Shown: piece after piece, positions 7,395-14,404 of the stretch
How the letters are laid out: each line of letters starts with the position of its first letter
Position numbering within the stretch: position 1 is the first letter of the stretch
DNA from: Pedosphaera sp.
GTDB lineage: Bacteria; Verrucomicrobiota; Verrucomicrobiia; Limisphaerales; JADLHS01
Length of the DNA stretch: 34,083 nucleotides
Assembly: GCA_009695195.1 (NCBI GenBank)
Contig: SIBJ01000038.1
Location: 1-34,083 of the forward strand
Reading direction: 5' to 3'
The notes under the pieces: generated by a model
The model's input: the letters and a program-made list of their open reading frames with translations, nothing else
The model's database searches: none
Told to the model about the DNA's origin: nothing
Position numbers and translations under genes: made by a program

Positions 7395-8306
7395 CTTCGC
7401 CGCGTTCGCTCCGCGATACTTCGTCTGAATCGAATAAAACCCCTTGCTCGCCGTGATGAAAAGCGTCCGGTGATCCTTGCCGCCGAAGCTCACGTTGGCG
7501 GCCCACGGTTCGGGCACATCAATGTGCGCGATCTTTTTCCCCGTCTGGTCGAACACGATCACGCCTTTGCCGGTGAGGTAAAGATTGCCTTCCGTGTCGA
7601 GCGTCATGCCGTCCGAACCGAGTCCGCAGCGGAGACGTTTGTTCGTCAACGCGCCGTCGGATTGGATGTCGTAGGCGTAAGTCTTGCCCGCTTTGATGTC
7701 GGCCACAAACAGCGTTTTGCCGTCCGGCGTGCCGATGATGCCGTTGGGCTGGACGAGATCGGTCGTCACGCGCTTGAGCGTCTTGCGGTCGGCGCTCAGG
7801 AAATAAACCTGCTCCGTTCCTTGCGGCGGCTGGTTGTAATCCCACCAATCACGTTTGTAAAACGGGTCGCTGAAAAAAAGCGAACCATCGGCGCGCACCC
7901 AGACGTCGTTGGGCGCGTTGAGGATTTTCCCTTCGTACTCCTTCGCCAGGACCGTGTGCTTGCCGTCGGGCGTGATGGACCACAACTCCGTATTCTCATC
8001 CGCGCAGGCGATGAGATTTCCCTTCCGGTCGAAAAACATTCCATTCGCGCGGCCCGCCGGCTGCATGAAGGTGGACAGCTTGCCGTCCACGCTCCATTTC
8101 ATGATGCGATTGTTCGGCTGGTCGGTGAAGAAGACATTGCCGTCCTTGTCGCAAGTCGGGCCTTCGGTGAATTTGAAATTGCCCGCGAGCTTTTCGAGTT
8201 TCGCGCCCGGCGCGATCACGGCGGAGGCGTCGTTGGTTTGGGCGGCGGTGGGGAAGACCGCGCCGCCGGCGATCAGCAGGAGGCCAATGGCGGAAAGTGT
8301 TTTCAA
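7392..8306 (-). CDS. Secreted SMP-30/gluconolactonase/LRE family protein
   Basis: A six-bladed beta-propeller of the SMP-30 family, lactonase-type enzymes that open sugar lactones with a divalent metal. Family signatures: FTEGPTCDKDGNVFFTDQPN (metal-ligand Glu), then PNDVWVRADGSLFFSDPFY, QPNGIIGTPDGKTLFVAD and LGSDGMTLDTEGNLYLTGKG with Asn and Asp ligands. A hydrophobic leader (LSAIGLLLIAGGAVFPTAAQ) indicates export. The start is uncertain: I choose TTG at 8306, which gives 304 residues with the leader at the N-terminus. A longer frame starting upstream would overlap the divergent ThuA-like gene and contains no recognisable protein. The substrate is unknown. Confidence 0.85.
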   Translation of the reverse strand: MKTLSAIGLLLIAGGAVFPTAAQTNDASAVIAPGAKLEKLAGNFKFTEGPTCDKDGNVFFTDQPNNRIMKWSVDGKLSTFMQPAGRANGMFFDRKGNLIACADENTELWSITPDGKHTVLAKEYEGKILNAPNDVWVRADGSLFFSDPFYKRDWWDYNQPPQGTEQVYFLSADRKTLKRVTTDLVQPNGIIGTPDGKTLFVADIKAGKTYAYDIQSDGALTNKRLRCGLGSDGMTLDTEGNLYLTGKGVIVFDQTGKKIAHIDVPEPWAANVSFGGKDHRTLFITASKGFYSIQTKYRGANAAK

Positions 8307-8391
8307 GTCGGTGAACGATTGATAACAGGAAACCGGCGGGGAAGGACAGTACAGATTTGACCGCGAAGGCTCGCCCCGATAGCGTCGCGGC

Positions 8392-9147
8392 ATGTTCCGA
8401 TTCATCGCGTGGCTCGCCGTCGGTTTGACCGTGGCGCTCACTTCCTGCACCACTTCTCCGGCGCAACCCAAACCGCTGCGCGCGCTCTTGATCACCGGCG
8501 GCTGCTGCCACAATTATCCGTTCCAAGCGCACCAACTCACCAACGCCGTCGCCAAACTCGCGAACGTGGCGTGGACGGTCGTGATGGAAGGCGGCAGCGG
8601 CACGCGCGCGGAAATTTCGCTCTACGACAAACCGGATTGGGCGAAGGGTTTCGATGTCGTCGTTCACAACGAGTGTTTCGCCGACACGACCAACCAGGTT
8701 TACATCCGCCAGATCACCAGCGCGCACCAGGCCGGCGTGCCCGCGGTCGTCATCCATTGCGCGATGCACACCTACCGCGCGACGGACATTGACGACTGGC
8801 GCGAGTTTCTCGGCGTGACCAGCCGGCGGCATGATCATCAAAGCAAATATCCGGTCAAACTCGTTGAACCCGTTCATCCAATCTTGAAAGGCGTCTCCGA
8901 CAAATGGGTGTCGCCGATGGACGAGCTTTACGTCATCGAGAAGCTGTGGCCGAACGCGAAGGCGCTGGCGACTTCCGTGAGCGAGCAGGACGGCAAGACC
9001 TATCCCGCGGCGTGGATCAATCAGTTTGGCAAAGCCCGCGTCTTCGGCACGACGTTCGGCCACTCGGACGACACGTGGCGCGATGAAAATTATCTCACGC
9101 TGGTTTCGCGCGGCGTGCTGTGGGCGACGGGGCGATTGGAAAAATGA
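8392..9147 (+). CDS. ThuA-like domain lipoprotein
   Basis: A 251-residue protein of the ThuA family (glutamine-amidotransferase-like fold, linked with trehalose and other sugar use in many bacteria; activity mostly undefined). It has a lipoprotein signal with lipobox LTSC (Cys19), so it is likely membrane-anchored outside the cytoplasm. Family features: LLITGGCCHNYPFQ near the mature N-terminus, DVVVHNECFAD, VVIHCAMHTYR, and the C-terminal GTTFGHSDDTW. Divergent from SMP-30, with starts 85 nt apart, so the two may share a control region for sugar-lactone metabolism; that link is inferred. Confidence 0.88.
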   Translation: MFRFIAWLAVGLTVALTSCTTSPAQPKPLRALLITGGCCHNYPFQAHQLTNAVAKLANVAWTVVMEGGSGTRAEISLYDKPDWAKGFDVVVHNECFADTTNQVYIRQITSAHQAGVPAVVIHCAMHTYRATDIDDWREFLGVTSRRHDHQSKYPVKLVEPVHPILKGVSDKWVSPMDELYVIEKLWPNAKALATSVSEQDGKTYPAAWINQFGKARVFGTTFGHSDDTWRDENYLTLVSRGVLWATGRLEK

Positions 9148-9151
9148 GGTT

Positions 9152-9264
9152 TGGAATGCGCCGGCAGAGCGCAGCGGCGACGGCGCTTTCGCCGGTCAAG
9201 AAGCCGGCCGAGCCTGCGCGCGTTTCCGAAAGCGGGGTCGCGCTTCGCTTGCCCCCGCAGTCCA
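9152..9264. repeat. Palindromic repeat family A, copy 3 (diverged, between convergent genes)
   Basis: The left arm TGGAATGCGCCGGCAGAGCG and the right arm ending CCCCCGCAGTCCA belong to family A with many substitutions. It fills the gap between the convergent ThuA-like and argJ stops. Its ends, not its loop, are the conserved part. Confidence 0.75.
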
Positions 9265-9281
9265 AGACGTTACCGGTTGTT

Positions 9282-10616
9282 CTACCCGCCCAACGTGGCC
9301 GCGTCGGTCACGTCGCCCTTGTTGAAATCCACATAGTGCTCGGTCAGATCGGCGGCGTACATCACGGCGCTGGCCTGGCCGAGATTCAGGTTGATGTGCA
9401 AATCGAATTCCTTCGGCGCGGCGGCGGCGCAAAGTTGTTTGAAGGTGGCGCTCGTCGGCTGGCCGCGCTTCAAACTCCATAAAACTTTTTTGCCGCCCGG
9501 CGCTGAGTAGCCGATGTCCACCTTCTCCTCCACCACCGTCGCCGGCGAGTAGCCGATGGCGTCAATGATGCGGCCCCAATTCGGATCACCACCGTGCCAG
9601 CTCGTTTTCACGAGCGCGCTGTTGGCCACCGCGCGCGCGGCGGCATCGGCATCGTGGATGTTCTTCGCGCCGTTGATGCGCACCGTCACGACGCGATGCA
9701 CGCCTTCGCCATCGCGCACGATCATCTTCGCCAGTTCGAGGCCGACGTGTGAGAGCGCGGCTTGGAACTTTTTGAATTCCGCACTCCGCACTCCGCACTC
9801 CGCATTTCCCGCGAGTCCATTCGCCAGCACCAGCACCGTGTCGTTGGTGCTCATGTCGCCATCCACCGTGATGCGATTGAAACTGTTCGCCACGGCTTCC
9901 TGCAATGCGGCCTGCAAAACTTTCGCTTCGATGGCGGCGTCGGTCGTGATGAAGCAAAGCATCGTCGCGTGAAGCCCTGCGTGCGGCAACGCGGCAGGAC
10001 GCGCGCCCGTCGCGGACATTCCCGGTTGAATCATCCCTGCGCCCTTGCAGATGCCACCGATGCGAACCTTTTTCCCGCCCAGTTTGAATTCCACCGCGAT
10101 CTGCTTGGGCCGCGTGTCGCTCGTCATGATCGCCTCGGCTGCGTGCGTGGCGTGCGCGGCGCTGGCGCCGAGCAACGTCGCGGTTTCGATGATGCCGGCG
10201 CGGACATTGTCCATCGGCATCGTGACGCCGATGCGGCCCGTGCTGCCCACCAGCGCGAGGCCGGCGGGAAGATTCAGCGCCCGTTCGGTGAAGCGCGCCA
10301 TTTCGAGCGCGTCTTTCATGCCTTGCTTGCCGGTGCAGGCGTTCGCGTTGCCCGAATTCACAACGACGACTTGCGCCCTGCCGCGCTTCACCCGTTCGGC
10401 GCAAACCTTGACCGGCGCGGCGCAAACTTGATTCGTCGTGAACATGCCGGCGACGGTCGCGGGCACTTCAGAAACGATGAGCGCGAGGTCGCGCTTCTTT
10501 CCCTTCGCCGAGCCTTTGCCGGTGCCGAGGCGCTTGATGTCGCAGAACACGCCGCTGGCGAGAAAGCCCCGCGGCGCGCAGATTGAACCTTCAACGAGTT
10601 TCAGTTTTTGCTTCAT
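9282..10616 (-). CDS. argJ: Bifunctional ornithine acetyltransferase/N-acetylglutamate synthase
   Basis: Recycles the acetyl group from acetylornithine to glutamate in arginine synthesis. ArgJ is made as a precursor that cleaves itself before a Thr; the matching site is HATML with Thr218, followed by CFITTDA. Other family blocks: VVVNSGNANACTG, STGRIGV and the catalytic-region VDGDMSTNDT. At 444 residues it is longer than the usual ~400. Two insertions are visible: about 16 residues (SATGARPAALPHAGLH) between GMIQPGM and the cleavage site, and a stretch AECGVRSAEFKKF encoded by a 7-nt tandem repeat at 9779-9808. Repeat E lies just upstream. Confidence 0.95.
   Translation of the reverse strand: MKQKLKLVEGSICAPRGFLASGVFCDIKRLGTGKGSAKGKKRDLALIVSEVPATVAGMFTTNQVCAAPVKVCAERVKRGRAQVVVVNSGNANACTGKQGMKDALEMARFTERALNLPAGLALVGSTGRIGVTMPMDNVRAGIIETATLLGASAAHATHAAEAIMTSDTRPKQIAVEFKLGGKKVRIGGICKGAGMIQPGMSATGARPAALPHAGLHATMLCFITTDAAIEAKVLQAALQEAVANSFNRITVDGDMSTNDTVLVLANGLAGNAECGVRSAEFKKFQAALSHVGLELAKMIVRDGEGVHRVVTVRINGAKNIHDADAAARAVANSALVKTSWHGGDPNWGRIIDAIGYSPATVVEEKVDIGYSAPGGKKVLWSLKRGQPTSATFKQLCAAAAPKEFDLHINLNLGQASAVMYAADLTEHYVDFNKGDVTDAATLGG
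9779..9808. repeat. GCACTCC heptanucleotide tandem repeat inside argJ
   Basis: About three to four consecutive copies of the 7-mer GCACTCC on the + strand (GCGGAGT in the sense strand of argJ). It is read in frame as AECGVRSAE between GLAGN and the C-terminal domain of ArgJ, at a loop where family members vary in length. The same unit occurs at 28049-28061 inside sdhA. Confidence 0.85.
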
Positions 10617-10633
10617 GTCGTAAATCGTCTCCC

Positions 10634-10722
10634 AACAAACGCCGAGGCGCGGAGAACGCGGAGAATCGCAGAGATGTTTTCAGACCTTTGCGGCCCTCCG
10701 CGTTCTCTGTGTCTCTGCGTTA
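10634..10722. repeat. Palindromic repeat family E (GCGGAGAACGCGGAG / CTCCGCGTTCTCTG)
   Basis: The left arm (about 10640-10674, GCGCGGAGAACGCGGAG...GCAGAGA) and right arm (about 10694-10722, CTCCGCGTTCTCTGTGTCTC) are inverted and imperfect with a short loop. It fills the gap between argJ and the upstream phzF-family gene on the same strand, and its right end supplies the stop of that gene (10720-10722). Elements of this general sequence are familiar from many environmental bacterial genomes. Confidence 0.8.
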
Positions 10723-11526
10723 AGATTGGCCGCTGCCGGCCGCATTTTCCATTTCAATCTCGCCACGCAGGTAAAGCACAGCTTGGCCGCCGATGCGGAC
10801 GCGATCGCCGGCAAGCTCGCAGAAAAGTTCCCCGCCGCGCTGTGAAATCTGCCGCGCAAACATTTTTGATTTCCCCAGCCGCTGCGCCCAATACGGGATC
10901 AGCGTGCAATGCGCCGAACCGGTGACGGGGTCCTCGTCCACGCCGCCCGCCGGCGCGAAGAAGCGCGACACGAAATCGCAATCGCTGCCCGGAGCGGTGG
11001 CGATCACGCCAAGACAATCGAGCGTTCTCATCGCGGCAAAATCGGGTTTCAACGCGCGCACGTCGGCCTCATTCACGAACACCGCAAGCAAATCGCGCGA
11101 TTTCAAAACTTCACAGGGACTCGCTCCGAGCGCGCTGAGTAATTCAGGAGCTACGTCGCACGGCGCGCCCGGACGGCTTGGAAAATCCAGCGTCAGCACA
11201 TCGCCGCCACGCGTCACCGTCAGCTCGCCACTGCGGGAATGGAAGCGAAGGAAGCTTCGCTGCCGATCAACGTGCGTGAACACCACGAACGCCGCTGCGA
11301 GCGTGGCGTGGCCGCATAAATCCATTTCGACCGCCGGCGTGAACCAGCGCAGTTCGTAATCCGCGCCGCGCGCGACGAGGAACGCGGTTTCGGAATGTTT
11401 GTTCTCGGCGGCGATGTTCAGGAGCGTGGCGTCATCGAGCCACGCGTCGAGCAGGCAGACCCCGGCGGGATTGCCGCGGAATGCGGCGCTGGCGAAAGCG
11501 TCAACATGGAAGTAGGGGAATTTCAT
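10720..11526 (-). CDS. PhzF family isomerase/epimerase-like protein
   Basis: A 268-residue cytosolic protein with the two-lobed diaminopimelate-epimerase-like fold of the PhzF family. Family marks: FHVDAFASAAFRGNPAGVCL at the N-terminus, the catalytic-Glu segment NKHSETAFL (Glu46), the RWFTPAVEMDLCGHATLA block, and GVDEDPVTGSAHCTLIPYW in the second lobe. Members catalyse varied proton transfers; without phenazine genes nearby the substrate is unknown. The ATG at 11526 is chosen; the in-frame extension to 11643 is only palindrome C and part of argC. It lies between argJ and argC but has no known role in arginine synthesis. Confidence 0.92.
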   Translation of the reverse strand: MKFPYFHVDAFASAAFRGNPAGVCLLDAWLDDATLLNIAAENKHSETAFLVARGADYELRWFTPAVEMDLCGHATLAAAFVVFTHVDRQRSFLRFHSRSGELTVTRGGDVLTLDFPSRPGAPCDVAPELLSALGASPCEVLKSRDLLAVFVNEADVRALKPDFAAMRTLDCLGVIATAPGSDCDFVSRFFAPAGGVDEDPVTGSAHCTLIPYWAQRLGKSKMFARQISQRGGELFCELAGDRVRIGGQAVLYLRGEIEMENAAGSGQS

Positions 11527-11532
11527 TTTCAG

Positions 11533-11610
11533 CGGAGCGCCGAGCACCGTCTCGGCGCGTGTCGATAGTGATAGACTTTGGAACTTGCCGAGACGGAGCT
11601 CGGCGCTCCG
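11533..11610. repeat. Palindromic repeat family C, copy 1
   Basis: The left arm 11533-11556 and right arm 11587-11610 (core GAGCGCCGAGCACCGTCTCG) are complementary at 23 of 24 positions, around a 30-nt AT-richer loop. It begins 1 nt after the argC stop and ends shortly before the phzF-family start, so it lies within a co-directional unit. A second copy is at 20309-20381. Confidence 0.9.
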
Positions 11611-11611
11611 G

Positions 11612-12667
11612 TCACACCAACCCCGCCGTTTCGGGGAATCCACACCGGAGATTCATGCTTTGCACGGCCTGACCGCTCGCGCCTTTCACGAGATTGTCCT
11701 CGGCGCTCATCACGATGAGCCGACCCGTGCGCGGATCGAGCCGCCAGGCGATTTCGCAGACGTTCGTGCCGACGACGTTCTTGGTGTCTGGAAGCGCCTT
11801 GCCTTCGAGCAGGCGGACGAAGGGTTCGTTGGCGTAGGCTCTCGCGTAGCAGGCGGTGATTTTTTTGCCGAGCGCCTGCGCGCCGGCTTCATCCGTGAAA
11901 TGTTCCGTCGGCGCGAGGTAGAGCGTGGTGAGGATGCCGCGGTTCACCGGCGCGAGGTGCGGCGTGAACTGGATGATGACTTTCGTTCCCGCCGCGAGCG
12001 AGAGTTGTTCTTCAATCTCGGACAAGTGCCGGTGCTTCGGCACGCCGTAGGGCCGGACGCTTTCGTTGCACTCGACGAAGAGATAATCCAGTTCCGCCTT
12101 CCGTCCCGCGCCGCTCACGCCACTGTGCGAATCAGCGATGATGCTCTGCGGATTGATGAGCTTCGCTTTCACGAGCGGAATCACCGGCAGCAAGATGCTG
12201 GTGGGATAGCAGCCGGGCGACGCGATGAGCGCGGCCTTTTTGATTTGTTCGCGATGAATTTCCGGCAGGCCGTAAACGGATTTCGCGAGCAGTTCCGGCG
12301 CGGGATGGTCGTGCGCGTAAAACTCTTTGTACACCTCCGCGCTCTTGAGCCGGAAGTCGGCGCTCAGATCAATGACGGTGCAACCAGCCTTCAACAGCGG
12401 CACGGCGTATTCGGCGGCGACGCCGTGGGGCAGTGCGAGAAAAACAATTTCCGCCTGCTTGGCGAGCAGTTCCGCGTTCGGCTCGGTGAAGCGCAGGGCT
12501 TTCGCCTTCGGATGATTGGCGAAGCGCGGAAATATTTGCGCGAGCGTCTGCCCGGCGTATTGGCGCGAGGTGACGGCGACGAGTTCGGCGTGCGGATGGT
12601 TGAGCAGCAACCGCACGAGTTCCTCGCCCGAGTAACCGGACGCGCCGACGATGGCGACTTTATTCAT
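11612..12667 (-). CDS. argC: N-acetyl-gamma-glutamyl-phosphate reductase
   Basis: NADPH-dependent reduction of acetylglutamyl phosphate, step three of arginine synthesis, following ArgB. The 351 residues fit the longer ArgC type. It has an N-terminal Rossmann motif VAIVGASGYSGEELVRLLL, the FLALPHGVAAEYA block, DLSADFRLK, the active-site Cys in ASPGCYPTS, then SHSGVSGAGRKA and FTPHLAPVNRGI. The C-terminal SAEDNLVKGASGQAVQSMN is also typical. The ATG at 12667 sits directly before the Rossmann strand. It is closely followed by palindrome C and the phzF-family gene on the same strand. Confidence 0.97.
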   Translation of the reverse strand: MNKVAIVGASGYSGEELVRLLLNHPHAELVAVTSRQYAGQTLAQIFPRFANHPKAKALRFTEPNAELLAKQAEIVFLALPHGVAAEYAVPLLKAGCTVIDLSADFRLKSAEVYKEFYAHDHPAPELLAKSVYGLPEIHREQIKKAALIASPGCYPTSILLPVIPLVKAKLINPQSIIADSHSGVSGAGRKAELDYLFVECNESVRPYGVPKHRHLSEIEEQLSLAAGTKVIIQFTPHLAPVNRGILTTLYLAPTEHFTDEAGAQALGKKITACYARAYANEPFVRLLEGKALPDTKNVVGTNVCEIAWRLDPRTGRLIVMSAEDNLVKGASGQAVQSMNLRCGFPETAGLV

Positions 12668-12670
12668 AGT

Positions 12671-12699
12671 TCGTAGTCCGTGGTCAGTAGTCAGTAGCT
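12671..12699. repeat. Short CAGTAGT-type tandem repeat between argC and the GNAT gene
   Basis: The 30-nt spacer contains repeated GTAGTC/GGTCAGTAGTCAGTAGC units with 7-nt spacing. It runs into the stop codon of the upstream GNAT gene (12698-12700). No other signal is visible in this spacer. Confidence 0.6.
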
Positions 12700-13168
12700 A
12701 CTGCGCGGCGGATTGTCCACTGGGTGCGGCGGTTTTGTAAATATCAGGTTTGTGCAGTTCCATGAAACTTTCGGGATGGCGCAGCGGCTGGAAACCGAAC
12801 CGCGCGTAAAGTCCATGCGCATTGCTGGTGGCGAGGTTGATGCGCCGCAAGCCCGGCAACGCCGGATGCGCGAGCACACATTCAATGAGCCACTTCCCAA
12901 GGCCGCGACCGCGATAGCTCTCCAAAACGTAAACGTCGCAGAGGTACGCGAACGTCGCGTAATCCGTCACCACGCGCGCGAGGCCGATTTGCGTCGCGCC
13001 GTCGAACAGGCCGAAACAAAGCGAATGGCGCAACGCGCACGCGACGGTTTCGCGCGGGATGCCCTCGCACCAGTAGGCGCGCGATAGAAAAGTGTGAACG
13101 GCGTCCACGTCCAGCTTTGCCGGATCGGTGGAGACGAGCAGTTGGTTTCGTTTCCATTCGTTGTGCAT
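12698..13168 (-). CDS. GNAT family N-acetyltransferase
   Basis: A 156-residue single-domain acetyltransferase using acetyl-CoA. The pyrophosphate-binding loop is RGRGLGKWLIE (Q/R-x-x-G-x-G pattern), preceded by the ATFAYLCDVYVLESYRG strand and followed by INLATSNAHGLYARFGF, the usual C-terminal motif. The substrate is unknown. The start at 13166-13168 lies directly beside the rpsI terminator hairpin, so its message must start within or beyond that structure, or arise from readthrough of the ribosomal operon. It lies upstream of argC on the same strand. Confidence 0.88.
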   Translation of the reverse strand: MHNEWKRNQLLVSTDPAKLDVDAVHTFLSRAYWCEGIPRETVACALRHSLCFGLFDGATQIGLARVVTDYATFAYLCDVYVLESYRGRGLGKWLIECVLAHPALPGLRRINLATSNAHGLYARFGFQPLRHPESFMELHKPDIYKTAAPSGQSAAQ

Positions 13169-13170
13169 AA

Positions 13171-13202
13171 AGAAAAAGCCCCGCCAGCATTGCCGGCGGG
13201 GC
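13171..13202 (-). terminator. Intrinsic terminator of the rplM-rpsI operon
   Basis: An 8-bp GC stem (GCCCCGCC at 13178-13185 and GGCGGGGC at 13195-13202) with a 9-nt loop is followed on the minus strand by CTTTTTCTTT. It lies about 20 nt after the rpsI stop and matches a rho-independent terminator. It ends only 3 nt before the GNAT start. Confidence 0.85.
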
Positions 13203-13222
13203 TTGAAAGTTTCCAGTTGATT

Positions 13223-13624
13223 TTAACGCTTCGAGAACTGGTAACGCTTGCGCGCGCCCGGCTGGCCGTATTTTTTGCGTTCACGCATCCGCGGGTCGCG
13301 GGTGAGCGTGCCTTCCGCTTTGAGCGCGGGGCGGAGATTGGCGTCGAATTTCAGCAACGCCCGGGCGATGCCGTGGCGCACCGCGCCGGCCTGACCGTTC
13401 GGGCCGCCGCCGGAGACGTTGATCCGCGCGTCGAGCTTGTCCGTCGTGCCGGTGACAATCAACGGCTGGGACACGACGCCCCGCTGAGTTTCGAGCGGGA
13501 AATAGTTTTCAAACGCGCGACCGTTGACGGTGATCTTGCCGCTGCCGGTGGCGAGGCGGACGCGGGCGATGGCCGTCTTGCGCCGGCCCGTGCCGAGGTA
13601 TTCAGTTATCTTGGTGTCAGCCAT
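13223..13624 (-). CDS. rpsI: 30S ribosomal protein S9
   Basis: A 133-residue small-subunit protein whose C-terminal tail reaches the P-site tRNA. Family blocks: [16 protein letters not shown] near the start, ITVNGR, the glycine-rich [21 protein letters not shown], and the basic tail [24 protein letters not shown], which ends in the classic SKR. The ATG at 13624 ([13 protein letters not shown]) is chosen over a longer antisense-like extension. It is second in the rplM-rpsI operon, after a 32-nt spacer of 7-nt repeats. Confidence 0.98.
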   Translation of the reverse strand: MADTKITEYLGTGRRKTAIARVRLATGSGKITVNGRAFENYFPLETQRGVVSQPLIVTGTTDKLDARINVSGGGPNGQAGAVRHGIARALLKFDANLRPALKAEGTLTRDPRMRERKKYGQPGARKRYQFSKR

Positions 13625-13629
13625 ACTCG

Positions 13630-13652
13630 AAAGTTGAGAGTTGAGAGTTGAG
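13630..13652. repeat. GTTGAGA heptanucleotide tandem repeat between rplM and rpsI
   Basis: Roughly three copies of GTTGAGA in tandem occupy the 32-nt spacer of the ribosomal operon. The spacer is where the rpsI ribosome-binding site should lie. On the sense strand the repeat reads CTCAACTCTCAACTCTCAAC, which contains no purine-rich Shine-Dalgarno sequence. Confidence 0.8.
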
Positions 13653-13656
13653 GGGA

Positions 13657-14091
13657 TCAGTTCGCGGCCTTGAGCGCACCGGGCATCTGCGCGGCGTGCG
13701 GATGCGTCGGGCCTTTGTAAACTTTGAGCTTGGTGAGCAACTGGCGGCCGAGGCGGTTCTTGGGCACCATGCCCTTGACCGCGTGGTGAATCAGTTCCTC
13801 GGGCTGGCTGGCGCGGACCTGCGCCACGGAGCGATACTTCTCGCCGCCTTTCCAACCGGAGTAACTCATGAACTCCTTGTCGGTCTCCTTCTTGCCGGAA
13901 ACTTTTACTTTTTCGGCGTTGATGACTACGACGAAGCCGCCCGCATCGAGATGGGGCGTATAAACCGGGGTGTTCTTGCCGCGCAGGATGTCGGCGACCT
14001 GGACCGCGAGGCGGCCCAGCACGGCACCTTCGGCATCAATGATGTGCCACTTGCGCTCGTCTAAATTTACTTTCGGCAGATGCGTTTTCAT
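13657..14091 (-). CDS. rplM: 50S ribosomal protein L13
   Basis: A 144-residue early-assembly large-subunit protein. Family features: [60 protein letters not shown] and the diagnostic [20 protein letters not shown] followed by [13 protein letters not shown]. The ATG at 14091 (MKTHLPKVN) is chosen; the upstream in-frame start would add only 8 residues. It is the first gene of the rplM-rpsI operon, with a sigma70-type promoter just upstream. Confidence 0.98.
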   Translation of the reverse strand: MKTHLPKVNLDERKWHIIDAEGAVLGRLAVQVADILRGKNTPVYTPHLDAGGFVVVINAEKVKVSGKKETDKEFMSYSGWKGGEKYRSVAQVRASQPEELIHHAVKGMVPKNRLGRQLLTKLKVYKGPTHPHAAQMPGALKAAN

Positions 14092-14115
14092 TTCGTTCCC
14101 GTTCAAAGGGCGCAA

Positions 14116-14143
14116 AAATTATCAGAGGAGCGTTTGAAGTCAA
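14116..14143 (-). promoter_or_regulatory. Candidate sigma70 promoter of rplM-rpsI
   Basis: On the minus strand, TTGACT (14138-14143) is followed after 16 nt by TAATTT (14116-14121), about 25 nt before the rplM start. The -35 box differs from consensus by one base. It lies in the only non-repeat part of this gap. Confidence 0.5.
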
Positions 14144-14170
14144 TAGCCCATTTCGCCTGGTTCATGGCGC

Positions 14171-14366
14171 GGGTGCGATTAAAGGCGGGAGAGGGTGAGC
14201 GGGTGCTGGCGGTATTTTTGGACTGCGGTGGCAAGTCGGACGCGACACCGCTTTCGAGCGAACGGGGCGGGTTGCTCATTGCCATTGCCGTCGTCGGTGC
14301 CAAAGCGGTGTCGCGTCCGACTTGCCACCGCAGTCCATAATGCCCTAACCCGCTTTTAATCACACC
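14171..14366. repeat. Palindromic repeat family A, copy 4, with perfect 36-bp arms and outer arms
   Basis: The inner arms 14219-14254 and 14302-14337 are complementary at 36 of 36 positions around a 47-nt loop. Outer arms 14171-14195 and 14342-14366 (core GGGTGTGATTAAAAGCGGG) are also inverted, matching at about 21 of 25 positions, so the full element is near 196 bp. This is the best-preserved copy and almost identical to the copy at the window start. It lies between the rplM promoter region and the 3' end of the next large gene. Confidence 0.92.
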
Positions 14367-14404
14367 CTCACGGCGCGATCAGGACCGGTTTCGACGCGGA
14401 AAAA

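Noticed and set aside
8307..8513. Longer N-terminus for the SMP-30 protein
   Set aside because: The extension overlaps the start of the divergent ThuA-like gene, is not conserved-looking, and would bury the signal peptide.
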